Origin: Persicitalea jodogahamensis
Lineage (GTDB): Bacteria > Bacteroidota > Bacteroidia > Cytophagales > Spirosomataceae
NCBI RefSeq assembly: GCF_014651615.1
Contig: NZ_BMXF01000005.1
Coordinates: 1 to 64,000 of the forward strand
Reading direction: 5' to 3'
Length of the DNA stretch: 64,000 nt
Translations under genes and position numbers: made by a program
The notes under the pieces: generated by a model
The model's input: only the letters and a program-made list of their open reading frames with translations
Told to the model about the DNA's origin: nothing
The model's database searches: none
In this document: positions 7,751 to 16,557 of the stretch, in pieces
Position numbering within the stretch: the stretch's first letter is position 1
Layout: each line of letters opens with the position of its first letter

Positions 7751-10207
7751 ATGACCCACCGCGAACTTTTCTTTGCCCTCTACCAATCTAGTACCGAATC
7801 GGAAGTGGAATCTCTGCTGAAAAAGCATCCCACTATTTTTGAAGACGCTAATTGGTACCCCTTGGGCGGGAATCCTAGCAATTATGGCGTTATCGAAAAT
7901 CAGCAATCGAGTTCGATTGCGGCGTTGATCGAGAAGCTGACCAACTCAATTGATGCTATTTTGACCCGTCAATGCTACGAGGCTGGCATCGATCCGAAAT
8001 CCGCTAAGGCTCCTCGTTCCATGGAAGAGGCCGTATCTCAATTCTTTCCTAATTCTCGGGATTGGGATTTGCCAGGATTTAGAAAGAAACAGGCCGAAAA
8101 TCTGCAAATCCTGGCTGACGGTCCCAAGTTGGGTACCTCACTCATTATTTACGACAATGGCGAAGGACAACATCCTCAGGACTTTGAAAATACTTTCCTT
8201 TCCTTGCTGCGTGGCAATAAGAATGAAATTCATTTTGTACAGGGAAAGTATAATATGGGCGGAAGCGGCTCGATCGTTTTCTGCGGCAAGAAAAGGTACC
8301 AACTCATCGGTTCTCGTAAGTTCGATAAGTCGGGAGCATTTGGTTTTACGCTTGTACGAAGCCATCCCCTAAGCGACGAGGAAAAGACAACTAAGAAGAA
8401 TACTTGGTACGAATACCTGAAACTCGACGGTCATATCCCGTATTTTGAAATTGATCAATTGGATTTAGGGCTGTATAACCGAAAGTTTGAAACGGGTACC
8501 GTCATTAAACTCTACTCTTATGACTTGCCTGCCGGAAGCCGATCCGTCATTTCGCGCGACCTTAATCAGAGCCTGAATGAGTATTTGTTTGAACCTGCTT
8601 TGCCCATTTTGACCGTCGATACAAAGGAAAGGTACCCAAAAGACATCAATCTGGAACGTCCTCTGTATGGACTGAAGCGGCGTTTGGAGCAAGATGAAAA
8701 CAAGTACATCGAAGACTATTTTTCCGAAACGTACGTCGACGAGCTGTTTGGGAAAAATGGTCAGGTAAAAGTGACTTGCTACGTTTTTAAGAATAAGGTG
8801 GATGAAAAGTCGGTGACGGAAACCAAGAATACGATCAACAGCGAGTTCTTCAAAAACAACATGGCTGTGTTGTTCTCGGTCAATGGACAAGTACACGGGC
8901 ATTATACGTCGGAGTTCATCACTCGTTCTTTAAAAATGAATCTCCTGAAAAATCACCTGCTCATACATGTCGATTGCACTAACGTGGACATTGATTTTAG
9001 GAATGAGCTGTTCATGGCTTCACGTGACCGCTTGAAGGATGGTAACGAAACGCGCGATCTTCGGAGCTACCTTGCTAAGAAGCTAGGTGCAAAAGACGGT
9101 CGTTTGGCCGAAATTGAGAAGAAACGAAAAGAAGGGATTACCGTCGAGCAATCCGATTCGAAAGAGTTAATCAAGTCATTTACTAAGAATCTCCCTCTTA
9201 ATAGTGACTTGATGAAGCTATTGAACAAGACTTTTAAGCTCGATAGTAAACCCGAGGAACCGAAAAAAGGGGAATCTCCCAAGGCAAAACCAAAATCAGA
9301 GCAAAAAATAAAAGAACCCTTCAAGCCCGAGCGCTTTCCTTCGGTCTTTAAAGTCAAAATCGCCGATAAAAACGGTATCCGCGCGGTGAATATTCCGAGG
9401 GGAACTGAAAAAATAATTCGTTTTGATACGGACGTAGAAAATAACTACTTCGACCGGATTGATGAACCCGGAAGTATCAAGATATCGCTGCTTTCGGTGA
9501 AAGGTAACGAAACCGAGGGTGGAAGCGAGAAAGGCGAAAAGCTTGAAGTCAGCGAATTTTTCAACGTTCACACGTCAAGCCCACAGGAGGGCACTATCCG
9601 CATCGGCCTAAATCCCAAAGCCGACGTGCGGGTAGGTGAGGACATGGAGTTGAAGGTGACGCTGACCGGAGCCGGAGAGGAGTTTGAAGAGATATTTTGG
9701 GCTAAAATCACCGATCCCGAAACACCGAAACAGGAAGCCCCAAAGCCTGAGCCCGAAGAAGAACAAATGGGACTACCAGAAATGGTTTTAGTTTACAAAG
9801 AGCCAAGAGATGAAACTACTTTCACCTGGGCAAAATTTTCAGAGAACGCCCCGGAAGAAATGAACCACAACAAGGTAATGTATCCGATGGCATCGGGCGA
9901 CTTGCTGGAAAGTATCTATATCAACATGGATAGTAGCGTACTCAAATCGTACCTGTCAAAATATAAAACGACAGAGCAGATTGAAGTGGCTAATCGAAAA
10001 TACTACACCTCTGTGTTTTTCCATGTACTATTTCTGTACACAATTTCCAGAAATAGAAAATACGAGTTTTCGCTACCAACTGATGAAAAGAGACAACAAG
10101 GGCAAGAAACGGAGCTGTCAGCTTATTTGATGGATATTTTTGATAATCACTATACTTCGTTTATCCTGAACTTTGGAATGAATGATATTATGGAGGGGTT
10201 GGGATGA
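7751..10207 (+). CDS. Large GHKL (Hsp90-like) ATPase protein of the defence island
   Basis: An 818-residue protein counted from the ATG at 7751. The N-terminus is a GHKL ATPase: N-box with E61, N65 and D68 (EKLTNSIDA), G1 box DNGEG (135-139) and G2 box GKYNMGGSGS (165-174). A long middle region carries a charged lysine/proline/glutamate linker (about 490-525), and a C-terminal helical region follows. There is no H-box histidine, so it is not a histidine kinase; MutL/MORC-type ATP-driven conformational change is more likely. It converges on the SIR2 gene, with 85 bp between stops. GHKL proteins are frequent in phage-defence loci, so a sensor or motor role is plausible but unproven. A TTG start 57 bp upstream is disfavoured because it overlaps a promoter element. 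Confidence 0.82.
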   Translation: MTHRELFFALYQSSTESEVESLLKKHPTIFEDANWYPLGGNPSNYGVIENQQSSSIAALIEKLTNSIDAILTRQCYEAGIDPKSAKAPRSMEEAVSQFFPNSRDWDLPGFRKKQAENLQILADGPKLGTSLIIYDNGEGQHPQDFENTFLSLLRGNKNEIHFVQGKYNMGGSGSIVFCGKKRYQLIGSRKFDKSGAFGFTLVRSHPLSDEEKTTKKNTWYEYLKLDGHIPYFEIDQLDLGLYNRKFETGTVIKLYSYDLPAGSRSVISRDLNQSLNEYLFEPALPILTVDTKERYPKDINLERPLYGLKRRLEQDENKYIEDYFSETYVDELFGKNGQVKVTCYVFKNKVDEKSVTETKNTINSEFFKNNMAVLFSVNGQVHGHYTSEFITRSLKMNLLKNHLLIHVDCTNVDIDFRNELFMASRDRLKDGNETRDLRSYLAKKLGAKDGRLAEIEKKRKEGITVEQSDSKELIKSFTKNLPLNSDLMKLLNKTFKLDSKPEEPKKGESPKAKPKSEQKIKEPFKPERFPSVFKVKIADKNGIRAVNIPRGTEKIIRFDTDVENNYFDRIDEPGSIKISLLSVKGNETEGGSEKGEKLEVSEFFNVHTSSPQEGTIRIGLNPKADVRVGEDMELKVTLTGAGEEFEEIFWAKITDPETPKQEAPKPEPEEEQMGLPEMVLVYKEPRDETTFTWAKFSENAPEEMNHNKVMYPMASGDLLESIYINMDSSVLKSYLSKYKTTEQIEVANRKYYTSVFFHVLFLYTISRNRKYEFSLPTDEKRQQGQETELSAYLMDIFDNHYTSFILNFGMNDIMEGLG

Positions 10208-10292
10208 TTTGTATATAAAACCAATTAAATAAATAATAGGCAGACTGTGCCTACTTTTATAATAGCTTAAAGAAACTAATTGTACTATTTTT

Positions 10293-11159
10293 TCAAATTT
10301 TAGCAGGACAAGAAGTTTGTACATAAGACAAAAATTCTGTAATTTCCTTATAGTCTTTTAATGGATTTTGATACGAAATAGTTAGAATATTAAAATCTTC
10401 TGAATAACGCCTTGCAATCGTACTATTATTTTCAGATTCATCAAGTAATAAATAATGCTTAGGGCCGCCTCCATGATAACAATCATGAAGATAATCAATA
10501 AGTTGATTAAACTCAGGATCATTCATTGATACTCCTACAAATAAAATAGATTTGGTTGTAAAAATTGCTTGAATTAAACTTCTATACCCTAATTCTCTAT
10601 ATAGTGTTTTGCGATAGTCTTTTTGTGTGAGTATTAGCGTATTAACATCTAGCGAAGCATCCCCATGAGCTTTCAAAATAAAGAAACGATTTTTCCAGAA
10701 GTTATTAGCAGCCTCTCTACTTTGATTATAAATAAACTTTGGAGGGTATTTTCCATAAGCCTTAGTATATGCCTGTTCTAATAAATCATCATAATTAATA
10801 GTGATTAGCAGGCTCGAATTAATTTGTACAATTAATTCATGATTCAGTGTTGGAGTCTTATCATGTTCTGCAAACCGCTCACTCATATAGTCCCAAAATT
10901 TGGTTCCAAGTTCTAACTTTAAGTCTTCTGCGACGAACAAAAATTTACTCGAATCCGAAATGAGATCAACATATTGATTTATTTTATCATCATTTATCCA
11001 TTTTAATTTTCTCGATTCGTCGATCAGTTCGTTTAATAACCCTCCCCAACTAGGAAACCCTGCATCAATTGACAATCCAGCGCCCACAAAAATAGCGCCT
11101 CTTCCCTCTTGAAAATTTTCTATTAATTCCGATGGAACTATATTAACGTCGAATGCCAT
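10293..11159 (-). CDS. SIR2-like protein, probable NAD-consuming effector
   Basis: A 288-residue SIR2-superfamily protein with GAGLSIDAGFPSWG (26-39), TINYDDLLE (120-128) and KAHGD (163-167). N122 and H165 are the likely catalytic pair of SIR2 NADases such as those of Thoeris and DSR. It lacks the zinc-cysteine cluster of protein deacetylases, which fits a defence effector that depletes NAD after infection. It begins 1 bp after the DUF262 gene and is almost certainly co-transcribed with it. Both genes are much more AT-rich than the genes on either side. Confidence 0.87.
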   Translation of the reverse strand: MAFDVNIVPSELIENFQEGRGAIFVGAGLSIDAGFPSWGGLLNELIDESRKLKWINDDKINQYVDLISDSSKFLFVAEDLKLELGTKFWDYMSERFAEHDKTPTLNHELIVQINSSLLITINYDDLLEQAYTKAYGKYPPKFIYNQSREAANNFWKNRFFILKAHGDASLDVNTLILTQKDYRKTLYRELGYRSLIQAIFTTKSILFVGVSMNDPEFNQLIDYLHDCYHGGGPKHYLLLDESENNSTIARRYSEDFNILTISYQNPLKDYKEITEFLSYVQTSCPAKI

Positions 11160-11160
11160 A

Positions 11161-12213
11161 TCATTCTTTATTCAAAAAATCACTAAATAAATTACTAAAT
11201 ACCTTCGAGCGTGTTTCTATTTTATTTGGATCTGATCCATTATTTCTATATGCATCGATATAATAATATAAATCTCTATGATATTGAATAAAATCTGTTT
11301 TCGTTAGTAGTTGCTCAGGGTTATTATTCTGATAAAATTTCCTGTCTTTTTCAAGCTTGGAAAACGTTCTTGCAATATGATTATAATCAACCTTATTACA
11401 GTTATCAAGATTTTTATAAAAAAACATAAAGAAGTCAATGAATGTAAATTTATTGACTACCTTGACAGGTGATGATTGGTCAATAAGTTTCAAATGATCT
11501 AGAACAGAATCAATGTTTTTTAAGTCATTTGTTGACAAGCAAATATCCGTGTCCAAATATAACTTTGTAAGCAAATCTCCTTTTAATGGTTCTTTGTTTG
11601 AATATTTTATTAAAGCAATTACATGAGCCAAAAAATCTTGATGCTTATATCTCGAAACAGCAATTTTCGATGACGCAAAGAAATCATGATTTAATGCAAA
11701 ATTATTAATGTGGTCACCAACAACACTAATAATTGCATTTCTTTTTTCCGCTTGATTTAGTGCACTTCCGAGTTGAAGCCTTCCAAATAGCGTTCTTATT
11801 TCATCGTTATCTGAATTTTCTACAATAGCAACTGTGAGCTCAAAGTTGTCAAACTTAGTTTTTAGAGTTGAATCTAACTCAGAGAATTTCTTTCCTCCGA
11901 TCTTATATGAGCCTAAGTTCGAGAGATCGAGACCGTTTACTGTCTTTTTATCGAGACTAAACTTATCTTCTTTATAATTTAGTATGGCTGTTAATCTTTG
12001 TTGACCGTCGGCAACCTCGTATTTGTATGGCCCGCTGTAAAGTTTCCTCAAATATATCTTAGGGATATCAATCCCTCTAAGGATAGAATCAATCAAGTGC
12101 CTCTTCTTATCAAGGGACCAAACTTCACCTCTCTGATAGGGGGGTTGTTCATTGATCTCATTATTAATTTTTATAAAATCTAAAATTTTCCATGTTTTGA
12201 CAATAACAACCAT
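11161..12213 (-). CDS. DUF262 (ParB-like) protein, GmrSD/SspE-type N-terminal domain only
   Basis: A 350-residue protein counted from the ATG at 12213. The DUF262 domain is clear: PPYQRGEVWS (24-33) and the nucleotide-site motif DGQQRLTAIL (69-78). DUF262 is the NTPase part of modification-dependent enzymes such as GmrS and SspE. The second half is helical, and I find no HNH/DUF1524 nuclease motif. An upstream ATG (12264) would overlap the PAPS-reductase gene by 29 bp; I prefer 12213, which lies 22 bp after that gene's stop. With no nuclease domain, its partner may be the SIR2 protein encoded 1 bp downstream. Strikingly AT-rich. Confidence 0.83.
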   Translation of the reverse strand: MVVIVKTWKILDFIKINNEINEQPPYQRGEVWSLDKKRHLIDSILRGIDIPKIYLRKLYSGPYKYEVADGQQRLTAILNYKEDKFSLDKKTVNGLDLSNLGSYKIGGKKFSELDSTLKTKFDNFELTVAIVENSDNDEIRTLFGRLQLGSALNQAEKRNAIISVVGDHINNFALNHDFFASSKIAVSRYKHQDFLAHVIALIKYSNKEPLKGDLLTKLYLDTDICLSTNDLKNIDSVLDHLKLIDQSSPVKVVNKFTFIDFFMFFYKNLDNCNKVDYNHIARTFSKLEKDRKFYQNNNPEQLLTKTDFIQYHRDLYYYIDAYRNNGSDPNKIETRSKVFSNLFSDFLNKE

Positions 12214-12235
12214 AAATACAAGGGAATAAGTCTGA

Positions 12236-13342
12236 TTAAATGAAACAAGCCGCACAACCTTCACCCTCAGCCTCTAAAATATCCAGCAAATAAGGCGATT
12301 TCTGCTTCTCAGCCATCCGCTCGGTACGTTTGATGAACTCTTCCTTAATAGCCTTGATCCGCTCGGGGCGAATCAACTCTTCCAACGTTTCTTCCTGCGC
12401 CCACGAGTACCCGGCTTTCTCGTATTCCATCGCTTTGGCGTACAGTTCAGGATGTTGTTCGTAAAGCCATACCCACTCGATTTTTTGTTGGAAGAAACAG
12501 AAATAGCACCCCGAACGGCTGCGAGAATACTGACTTTTTAGATCTTCTACCCCAAAATCAACCTTTTTGTAATAGGCGGGTACCCCCACACCACTCACTT
12601 CCAAGAGCTTAAAAATGTCGTCCCGTACCAATATTTCGTCGTTTTCTACCAGTGGAAATTCGGCTTCATTCGCGAGGGGGTAGTTGGTGGTTTTCAGGTA
12701 CTGAAAAGCTAATTGATTAAACAGCCTGGTATTCGTATCGAGTAGTAGCTTCAGCTTTTGGGGCTTGGTGAAGGAGGGAGACAGTGGTTGGGCAAGTACC
12801 TCTTCAAATCGCTCAGCTCGTATGCTGAAAGGTTGCAGCGCCAGGTTTTCTACAAGAAATGGAATGGTAGTATTGGCAAGTACCTTGGCGATGACGTCCT
12901 CGCTCCAAATGTTTTGCCGAAACGGAAAAATAGATTGGATGGTACTTTTCTTGGAGATGTATCCCTCCCGGTCTTCGTCACCCCGAATCCCCACGTAGGA
13001 TATGACGGGATCGTCGCCGACGAATTTCTCGAAGGGTTCTAGTTTTAGTTTTTTGGTACACCAACGTGAGTTGGAGGATGGCAGGTAGCCACCATACATT
13101 TCCAGAAAATGGTCAAATGGATCGAGATTGCTGTTTTCAGCCCCCTGTAACCTTAGGATTTTCTTGCCCAGGTACACCTCCAAGTTGTCGATCAATTGGT
13201 AGGTTTCATCCAGTTCTTTGCCCGTATCGCAGGTGTAGTACTCTATATCAAGGTTGGGATAGCGATCTTTCATGTAGATCGCAAGGGCCGCACTATCCTT
13301 GCCCCCCGAAATACCCAATACATGTCTTACTTTTTTGCTCAT
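12236..13342 (-). CDS. PAPS-reductase-like ATP pyrophosphatase (SspD/DndC-like)
   Basis: A 368-residue adenine nucleotide alpha-hydrolase. It has the PP-loop SGGKDS (12-17) and six notable cysteines: C38, C95, the pair C279/C282 (CYFC) and the C-terminal pair C363/C366 (CAAC), suitable for Fe-S or sulfur-transfer chemistry. In DNA phosphorothioation such enzymes (DndC, SspD) activate the backbone for sulfur insertion. The start overlaps the ATPase gene by 4 bases. Gene order DUF4007 - ATPase - PAPS-reductase matches sspB-sspC-sspD. BREX-type PAPS-reductase proteins are an alternative, but no pglZ, brxL or methylase is present. Confidence 0.85.
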   Translation of the reverse strand: MSKKVRHVLGISGGKDSAALAIYMKDRYPNLDIEYYTCDTGKELDETYQLIDNLEVYLGKKILRLQGAENSNLDPFDHFLEMYGGYLPSSNSRWCTKKLKLEPFEKFVGDDPVISYVGIRGDEDREGYISKKSTIQSIFPFRQNIWSEDVIAKVLANTTIPFLVENLALQPFSIRAERFEEVLAQPLSPSFTKPQKLKLLLDTNTRLFNQLAFQYLKTTNYPLANEAEFPLVENDEILVRDDIFKLLEVSGVGVPAYYKKVDFGVEDLKSQYSRSRSGCYFCFFQQKIEWVWLYEQHPELYAKAMEYEKAGYSWAQEETLEELIRPERIKAIKEEFIKRTERMAEKQKSPYLLDILEAEGEGCAACFI

Positions 13343-16300
13343 CGTTTCAGAAGTTCGTTTAGCAGATTGGTGAGGGCCGCGATGTCCAAAGAGTCATCAC
13401 CAATCAACTGTGTACGCAATTTGTCTTCAATTTTAGCAACCTGTTCGCGTTTCTGTTTGGGTAGCCGCACGAGTTTCTTCATGAGTCCGCCCACGAACGT
13501 GTTGATTTCTAAGCTTACCACGTCTTCTGCTTCAGTATCGACGTCGGCCTCAGAAATCGCGGTCAAACTATCCAAGTCCAAAATCAGGCGCTTAAATTTC
13601 TGGTAAAGCGCGACTTCGTCTTTGTCAGTGAACGAATTGAGTGCCTTGCCCATCACCGCCTGCGCAATCGAATTGAGCCAGGCATCGCGGTCGTCGAGCG
13701 CAGAATCAAGCCTTTGGATGAACGTTTTTTGATTGGGCAGCAACAGATGCTTTTCCAGCTTGGCGTAGCGGCTCCGCAAGCTTTGCTTGTATTCTTCAAA
13801 GGATACATTGCTACCAACATACTCGTCGCGAATAAATGCCTCAAAACGGTCGATCAGCGCATTATAGGCGGTACGGATTTCCCGCACGGCGTCTTCCATC
13901 TGCTTCACGTAGTCCGATGAACTTTCTGGAGTGGCGTACAAGCTTTCGAGCGAATAACCGAGTGCCAGAGGAAACTCCTCAAAAAACGTTTTTTCAGGAT
14001 CTACCGAACTCGCAATCGTCTCGCGCAAAGCGAGGGCTTCTGGACTCAGGCGCTTAGTTTCCTTGGCGTAGGCAGGTAAGTCGCGGTAAAAAACCAGAAA
14101 TGGCTTGATCGTTTCGATAAAAGTGGGATTATCAAAATCCTCCTTAACCGACTGATTTAAAAAACTCCGGTACTTGTTGAATAGCATCAGCTTAATGCCA
14201 TCCAGATCGAATGCTTTTATCTCGTATTTCTCGGGAGATTTCGATATCAGCTCTAAGATGTCTCCCGCAAGTGTAGGTTCGTAGCCGTTATTGCTGAACA
14301 AGGCAAAGCTGTCTCGGTTGGCAAACAGGAAAGTGGGTACCCAAAAATCAATGAGGCCACGCTTGAGTTTGAAAGGCCGCGCGGAAAGCCTTGTTACCAG
14401 CTCGGATACAGGCAAACGAGAACGCTTGCTGTCGTCAAGAAACCGTCGCGATTCGGCCCAAACCGCCTGGAAAGAAGAATCTGACGCGATGCGATTTGAC
14501 GCATCGGTCGTTTGGTTGGAAAGAATCAAGCCGTTTTCCTTTACCAACGTCAGGAAAATCGTCTTTTCAGGTGGAAAGCGCTCTTCGGCGAAGCCCAGCG
14601 TGTCTAAATTCCAATTGTCAGCCAAGGCCTGCAAATACATCCTCTTGGCCGCATGAATTGAACCAGAAATCTTGTGACGGTTAACGAGTTCGTTTTTGAA
14701 AACGGGCGTGCCCGGATAAACGGTTTGGCAAATTTGAGACAGGTACTTGTGAAAAGCTTTCGCACTCGGGAAGTACACTACTTCGCCCCGAAAAATCCAG
14801 GTGACGCTATCACCGTAGAAGCTATTGAAAACGAGTTGCGTCAGTTCCCTCTTGTGATCTTCAATAATCTCCTGTAATTCCCTTACCGCGACTTTGTCCT
14901 GGTCGTTTTTTATAATGACGTGTTCTGCTTTCGCGATGTCGGTCATTACCTGCTTAATTTTTTCGGCTTCTTCGAAATAGCCGTACAAGATCGCTTCTTC
15001 CTGTTGGCGCGATGCTTCCTTCACACTTTCTAAGTCCACCTGACCGTTGAAAATCAGGTTGATATAACCATCGATCTCGCCAGTTAGGGCGAGATCGACC
15101 GGGTGGTCAGAAATCACGTACTCAAAAGTCCGGGGCGTTCCGGTTTCGTAGGAATTTTTATTAGCCTCAATTGGCGGAAATTCAAAATAACTTTTGAGCG
15201 CTGTGGCTACATCTATTATTTCACTAATCTGCGTCTTGGCTTCAATCAGGGCCAACTGAATATCCAAGTCCGAGCCTTCAAATAACACGAACCTACCGTT
15301 ACTGACACGATATAAAATGACACCAAGGTCTTCCAGTTCCTGAATTAGCAGACCAGGTTGGGATATCCCAAGGCAGGTTTTGGCGTAATTGGTAAGAAAA
15401 TCCTCTCCTAGGTTAGTACCACGTGAAATCCAAATGGACAACAACCCAATGGTTTTGACCAATTTGCTACCCGCCTCCACGTTAGAAATGGTACTGCGCT
15501 CGACAGCATCCAAAGCCGAGCGAATGCTGACCCACTTGAAATAGTCGTGGTTGTGCTTGGATTGGAGATAAGAGTAAAAATTATAAAATAGGTAATCGTA
15601 AACGTTGGCTAGGTTGTAGAAAGGATTATCCCTACTTAAACTCACGCTGTCGATTCCCGTGAAGTCGGTCGATTCCAAGAACGAGAAAAGCGAGCGTTCG
15701 TTTTGCCCGTAACGCTGCAACGACAGCGCAAGTACCCCACCGGAGAGCAAATCGAGCGGGTAAAGCTTGGCGGCAATTTCCTGGGAAGCCGCTTTGTCGA
15801 GCCGAAAAGCTTTGGTCTTGACGGCCAAGTCCACACTTTCACTGATCGAATCAGGCAAGGTGCGAGTTTCGGAGCCATCCAAATGCTCAGCGGCAAGATA
15901 CAGTAATTGCTCAACAGGCTCGTTGAAGGTAATTTCCCGAAAGCGCCCTTTTACTTTCCGCCACTCCTGCTGTTGCGCGTCCGACAGGTTTTGGGCGTAG
16001 GCGTCGAAGTTTTGATGGACGCTCGTAATCAGGCAAATATTATGGTCAGAATTATTGGCAAATTCCGTCAGCTGCTGAATGACGTACAGTTCCTGCTCGG
16101 GATTGTGGCGGGCAGCATGTTCCAGGAACTTACCAAACTCGTCGATGACAATGAACAGGATAGCATTTTCCTTTCCTAACGAACTGTAACGATGAAAAAG
16201 GTCGGAGCAGACATTTTGAACAGTATTCTCGTGAACGTCTAATTCCAGCTTTTCCACAAAGACATCGAGCATCGAACGGTATTCGCCAACGATATTGATA

Positions 16301-16557
16301 AACGCGACCGTCGGGTTGGGCAGAAAGCCAACTTTAAAAAAGTCTTTCTTGCCAATAACACTTTTCTCAAAAGCCCACAGTAGGGACGATTTTCCAGTTC
16401 CGTAGGTACCGATTATATTGAACGAACGCAGACCTTTCTCAAAATCAGCGGCGATTTGCCCCACGACGCGCCGGGCGTTGGGCGTCGGGTGGTAAGTCAG
16501 TTCCCGATCAGCATCCCGGACAATGTTGACAGAAGTAGAGTATTTATACGTTGGCAT
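13339..16557 (-). CDS. Large P-loop ATPase of the Ssp-like operon (SspC-like)
   Basis: A 1,072-residue protein counted from the ATG at 16557. Walker A is GTYGTGKSS (50-58) and Walker B is IVIDEFG (136-142), followed by a sensor-like CLITSV segment and a long helical C-terminal half. Such large ATPases accompany DUF4007 and a PAPS-reductase-like protein in Ssp phosphorothioation operons; BrxC of BREX is a distant relative in style. The frame is open for 41 more codons, but that extension lies inside the DUF4007 gene and reads as out-of-frame sequence, so I use the start with a 14-bp overlap. The 3' end overlaps the PAPS-reductase gene by 4 bp. Confidence 0.84.
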   Translation of the reverse strand: MPTYKYSTSVNIVRDADRELTYHPTPNARRVVGQIAADFEKGLRSFNIIGTYGTGKSSLLWAFEKSVIGKKDFFKVGFLPNPTVAFINIVGEYRSMLDVFVEKLELDVHENTVQNVCSDLFHRYSSLGKENAILFIVIDEFGKFLEHAARHNPEQELYVIQQLTEFANNSDHNICLITSVHQNFDAYAQNLSDAQQQEWRKVKGRFREITFNEPVEQLLYLAAEHLDGSETRTLPDSISESVDLAVKTKAFRLDKAASQEIAAKLYPLDLLSGGVLALSLQRYGQNERSLFSFLESTDFTGIDSVSLSRDNPFYNLANVYDYLFYNFYSYLQSKHNHDYFKWVSIRSALDAVERSTISNVEAGSKLVKTIGLLSIWISRGTNLGEDFLTNYAKTCLGISQPGLLIQELEDLGVILYRVSNGRFVLFEGSDLDIQLALIEAKTQISEIIDVATALKSYFEFPPIEANKNSYETGTPRTFEYVISDHPVDLALTGEIDGYINLIFNGQVDLESVKEASRQQEEAILYGYFEEAEKIKQVMTDIAKAEHVIIKNDQDKVAVRELQEIIEDHKRELTQLVFNSFYGDSVTWIFRGEVVYFPSAKAFHKYLSQICQTVYPGTPVFKNELVNRHKISGSIHAAKRMYLQALADNWNLDTLGFAEERFPPEKTIFLTLVKENGLILSNQTTDASNRIASDSSFQAVWAESRRFLDDSKRSRLPVSELVTRLSARPFKLKRGLIDFWVPTFLFANRDSFALFSNNGYEPTLAGDILELISKSPEKYEIKAFDLDGIKLMLFNKYRSFLNQSVKEDFDNPTFIETIKPFLVFYRDLPAYAKETKRLSPEALALRETIASSVDPEKTFFEEFPLALGYSLESLYATPESSSDYVKQMEDAVREIRTAYNALIDRFEAFIRDEYVGSNVSFEEYKQSLRSRYAKLEKHLLLPNQKTFIQRLDSALDDRDAWLNSIAQAVMGKALNSFTDKDEVALYQKFKRLILDLDSLTAISEADVDTEAEDVVSLEINTFVGGLMKKLVRLPKQKREQVAKIEDKLRTQLIGDDSLDIAALTNLLNELLKR

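Noticed and set aside
11161-12213. Calling the DUF262 protein SspE
   Set aside because: SspE carries a second HNH/DUF1524 domain; I find no such motif here, so only the DUF262 part is supported.
13339-16557. Calling the large ATPase BrxC and the locus BREX
   Set aside because: No pglZ, methyltransferase, brxA/B or Lon-like gene is present; DUF4007 plus a PAPS-reductase-like gene fits Ssp better.
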